DNA from: DATARH01 sp963778385
Lineage (GTDB): Bacteria > Pseudomonadota > Alphaproteobacteria > ATCC43930 > CGMCC-115725
Direction: 5' to 3'
DNA length: 64,000 nt
Assembly (NCBI GenBank): GCA_963778385.1
Contig: CAVZUA010000056.1
Coordinates: forward strand, 248,001-312,000
The stretch's first letter is position 1. Each line of letters starts with the position of its first letter. The position numbers and the translations under genes are program-made. Of the stretch, positions 60,923 through 64,000 are shown one piece after another. Under the pieces are notes generated by a model. It saw only the letters and a program-made list of their open reading frames with translations. It did not search any database and was not told the DNA's origin.

Positions 60923-62022
60923 GTGAAGTCGATGATGGGAGACCGGCAAGTCCAACAAGACGCTCTGTTTTATGAGTTCTCGCTCGAACGTCACGTGCCC
61001 GAGACTCATCTACTCCGGGCGATCGACCGTTTCGTGGCCCTCGACGGGCTTCGAGCACACCTGGCGCCGTTCTATAGCGAGGTGGGTCGGCCCTCGATCG
61101 ACCCGGAACTGATGATCCGGATGCTGATCGTCGGCTATTGCTTCGGGATCCGCTCGGAGCGGCGATTGTGCGAGGAGGTTCATCTGAATCTCGGCTACCG
61201 CTGGTTCTGCCGGCTCGGGCTCGACGGCGCGGTGCCGGATCACTCGACCTTCTCGAAGAACCGGCACGGCCGTTTCCGCGAGAGCGATCTGCTGCGCAAG
61301 ATGTTCGAGACGACCGTGCAGCGCTGCATCGACGAGGGGCTGGTCGGCGGCGAGGGCTTCGCGGTCGACGCCAGCATGATCAAGGCCGACGCCAATCGAC
61401 AGCATAGCGTTCCGGGCAGCGAGTGGCGGGCCCCTGAGGCGGCGAACCACGCCGTGCGGGAATATCTTGCCGTGCTTGACGATGCGGCGTTCGGCGCTGC
61501 AACGCCGGTCGTGCCGAAGTTCATCTCATCTGCGGACCCGCCTCGCGCTGGACGGGAGCGAACGGCGGGCTCGCCTTCTTCGCCTACTGCACGAACTACC
61601 TGATCGACCTGCAGCATGCCGTCATCGTCGATGTGGAAGCGATCACCGCGATCCGCCAAGCCGAGGTGACGGCGCAGCAACGGATGATCGACCGGACGCG
61701 GGAGTGCTTCGGCCTGTGGCCTGAGCGGCTTGCGGCTGACGCCGCCTACGGCTCTGCTGAGAACCTCGCCTGGCTGGTGCATGAGCAAGGGATCGAGCCG
61801 CACATCCCGGTGTTCGACAAATCCCAGCGCACCGACGGCACCTACTCGCGCGACGACTTCGCCTATGACCACAAGCGCGACTGCTATATCTGCCCTGCCG
61901 GGAAGGAACTCAGACAGCGGCAAAAAATCTATCGAGTGCCGCGCCCTTTTGTCGACGAGAACGGCATGATGCGCTATCAGATTGGGGCCTTCTTGCTAGG
62001 CTTTTGGTCGGGCACGAAATAG
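60923..62022 (+). pseudogene. IS1182-type transposase, frameshifted and 3' truncated
   Basis: N-part: QQDALFYEFSLERHVPETHL, GRPSIDPELMIRMLIVGYCF, HSTFSKNRHGRFRESDLLRK and GEGFAVDASMIKADANRQHS (catalytic Asp). At about 61535, gacccgcctcg lacks one base relative to the expected DPASRWT, and the match moves to the frame NYLIDLQHAVIVDVEAITAI, ECFGLWPERLAADAAYGSAE, SRDDFAYDHKRDCYICPAGK. After FVDENGMMRYQ the conserved C-terminus is replaced by IGAFLLGFWSGTK, so the 3' end is missing. Confidence 0.85.
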
Positions 62023-62145
62023 CCGGTGCGTACGCAAAATTGGCCGGAAACATACGGACATTTGGCGACACGAAGATGATTTTCGTGGTCATTCGATGCC
62101 ACGTGATGCACCCTTGTGGCCGGACATCAAACGGACACCCAGTGC

Positions 62146-63060
62146 ATGGAAAAGCTCTCAGACATATTGGTCCGCAAACTCACCGCGCCCGAGCGTGGCA
62201 ACAAGATCACCTACGAACGCGGGCCCGACGCTGTGCGCGGTTTTGGGATTCGCATCACCGCATCCGGCGCGAAAAGCTTTGTGATCAATTACACCGTCGC
62301 CGGCCGCGAGCGGCGTTACACAATCGGGTCGTATCCAGCATGGAGCGTCGTCGCGGCGCGCGACGAGGCTAAGCGGCTGCGACAGGATGTCGATCGCGGG
62401 ATCGATCCACTCGGCCAGCGCAACGAGGAGCGCGAGTCTCCTACTGTCTCGGAGCTTTGCGACCGGTACCTGACCGAGCACGCTAGCCGCAAACGCACTG
62501 GCGCCAACGACAAGACGCTGATCGAGAAATACGTCCGGCCGGAATTCGGCAACGGCAAGGTCACGAGTATCGCCTTTGGTGATATCGACCGGCTACACCA
62601 GCGAATCACTCGGGCTGGTAAACCCTATCAGGCAAATCGGGTTCACTCGCTGTTGACGAAGATGTTTTCGCTCGCGATCCGCTGGCAAATGCGTGACGAC
62701 AACCCGGCTAAGGGTGTAGCGCGCAATCTGGAACAGCCACGGCATCGATATTTGGCCGGCGGTGAACTCCAACGCCTTACCGAGGCGCTGGCTGTGCATC
62801 CCAATCAAACAGCGGCGAATGCAGTCCGATTACTTTTGCTAACGGGAGCACGCCGTGGCGAGGTTTTGTCTGCAACGTGGTCCCAATTCGATCTTGAGTT
62901 TGGCGTATGGGTAAAGCCTAGCTCAAGCACGAAGCAACAGCGCATTCACCGTGTGCCTTTATCGGCGCCGGTCCATTGCTTGGGCGCGGGCAGTCGGGTT
63001 TTGGTGTCGGTCATGGATTCGCTCCCTCTTTGGATAACCGCGCCAGGCTCGGCACGGTGA
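62146..63060 (+). pseudogene. Tyrosine integrase (DUF4102/CP4-57 type), 3' truncated
   Basis: 304 codons. N-terminal arm (YERGPDAVRGFGIRITASGA, AWSVVAARDEAKRLRQDVDR), core-binding domain (TVSELCDRYLTEHASRKRTG, ANRVHSLLTKMFSLAIRW) and the start of the catalytic domain with the first Arg (VRLLLLTGARRGEVLSATWS). After HRVPLSAPV the sequence becomes unrelated, and the H-x-x-R and catalytic Tyr are missing. The frame overlaps the convergent primase-like gene by 50 bp. Not an active recombinase. Confidence 0.85.
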
Positions 63061-64000
63061 TGGCGCGGAGTTCGGTACAGTCGCGATCGGCATCACGCAG
63101 CGGCGGGACCAAGGCTTTTGAGCCGCCGATGACCTCGTTGAGTGTATCCATCTGCGGCAGCCACTCCGCGTCGTTCGCCGGCGCCGGCACGAACGGGCGC
63201 GGGTCTCGGCGCTCGGCCAGTCTCCGCTCGCGCTGCTCTATTGCCGCGTCCACAGCGGCGGCTTTGCGCGCCTCCTTCAGCATCGCGTCCAGAGCACGCA
63301 GCCCGATGCCCGAGCCCTGTTTGGCGATGTCGCGCAGTCGCTGAACCTCGGCCTGCGTGAGATCCGCCGTCAGGACGAACTGGACGTAGAGGTCGGGCAC
63401 GGCGTCGGCCGCCGCGCCCTTGAGCGCCTTCTCTGCCGCTTCGAACCCCAACTTCAGGTCGTAGGTGGTGCGACCGTGGGCGAAGGAATGGATCCACAGG
63501 CTGCCGTCGACACGGCGCATGATTTTGGCCTTGCATCGGCCGTAGTCGACGCCTTCGAGGGGATCGGCCAGGGTTTCGCCGACAAAGGCTTCGGGATCCG
63601 CGAGCACCTGAGCGACTGTCGTGCCGGCGAGTTCCGGATCGTCGAACGGTAGCTCGACATGCGGCAGCAGCACGCCACCGATCTGTCGCTCGACGGCGTG
63701 CCGGGCGCGGGCGATGGTAATGCCGTGCCGCGTCGCGAGGCGCTCGGCCTGCTCGGCGACGTACCCTTCCCGCACTTTCGCAATTTCCGGCGCCAGCGCG
63801 GCCTTCGCCTTCGCGTACGCCGCGCGATAGTTGCTTTTCTCGACGATCGTCAGCGGCGGGCAGGCGGTAAAAGTGTCGAGCGCGCCGCCTTCGAAGGCGA
63901 CGGGCTTACGGACCTCGGCATCCTGCGCGAGCGGCGGCGAGAGGTCCGGCGGCCCCTCGAACACTAACCGCTCGGGTCCGGCAACAGTCCGGTCGACGAT
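63011..64000 (-). CDS. Primase/helicase-like protein of a mobile element (partial, runs off the window)
   Basis: About 330 codons, open to the window edge, so the 5' part is outside. Segments: EKSNYRAAYAKAKAALAPEI, HVELPFDDPELAGTTVAQVL, YGRCKAKIMRRVDGSLWIHS followed by FAHGRTTYDLKLG, and EWLPQMDTLNEVIGGSKALV. The IHSFAHGRT-YDLK region is one I associate with phage or island-encoded primase/DUF3987-type replication proteins in alphaproteobacteria. Convergent with the broken integrase. Confidence 0.65.
   Translation of the reverse strand: MVDRTVAGPERLVFEGPPDLSPPLAQDAEVRKPVAFEGGALDTFTACPPLTIVEKSNYRAAYAKAKAALAPEIAKVREGYVAEQAERLATRHGITIARARHAVERQIGGVLLPHVELPFDDPELAGTTVAQVLADPEAFVGETLADPLEGVDYGRCKAKIMRRVDGSLWIHSFAHGRTTYDLKLGFEAAEKALKGAAADAVPDLYVQFVLTADLTQAEVQRLRDIAKQGSGIGLRALDAMLKEARKAAAVDAAIEQRERRLAERRDPRPFVPAPANDAEWLPQMDTLNEVIGGSKALVPPLRDADRDCTELRAITVPSLARLSKEGANP

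Overview
The window is GC-rich chromosomal DNA that I infer to be alphaproteobacterial, from Rhodospirillales or Hyphomicrobiales. The evidence is a CtrA-type response regulator, two MucR/Ros zinc-finger regulators, a class III cyclase coupled to an Mla/MCE lipid-transport operon, and palindromic intergenic repeats of a type I recall from Bradyrhizobium-like genomes. Species cannot be called. Gene content is accessory rather than core, with many IS elements, truncated genes, frameshifts and gene fragments.

Left part (1-17 kb): small secreted or envelope proteins (an HdeA-like lipoprotein, a Gly/Asn-rich protein, two paralogous cysteine-containing mini-proteins), aquaporin Z, two mucR copies, a frameshifted ctpA protease, an MFS carrier, an AraC regulator and a CtrA paralogue. 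An IS407-type IS3 element with a visible TGAC target duplication sits exactly at the CtrA stop codon. Beyond it lies a graveyard of phage or plasmid gene fragments (S49 protease, ParB-like, XRE, replication-type winged helix).

Middle part (17-42 kb): a likely catabolic neighbourhood (amidohydrolase, lone molybdenum hydroxylase large subunit, an unrecognised 310-residue protein, DMT carrier, LLM flavin oxidoreductase, TenA). Then come tRNA-Asn with the tail of a serine recombinase reading into it, and a tightly overlapping operon of sensor cyclase, MlaE-type permease, a pseudo-ATPase lacking Walker A, an MCE protein and a TPR lipoprotein. These are followed by GntR/DoxX/TauE, an Ada-type regulator, an alpha/beta hydrolase, a GST, a GFA protein, a second MFS carrier, and a thioredoxin-reductase-like flavoprotein with an N-terminal cyclic-nucleotide domain coupled to a UBP zinc-finger protein.

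Right part (42-64 kb): an IS630 element that truncates a large NB-ARC/TPR regulator, a divergent P450/acyltransferase pair, broken hydrolase and LysR genes, an SDR-ECF sigma pair, a TacA/TacT toxin-antitoxin locus, an intact IS21 with a 42-bp perfect palindrome, a broken IS1182-type transposase, a truncated tyrosine integrase and the end of a primase-like gene that runs off the edge. The right end looks like a nested, decaying genomic island. Breaks such as single-base frameshifts could be real decay or assembly errors; internal deletions and joined fragments argue that at least part is real.
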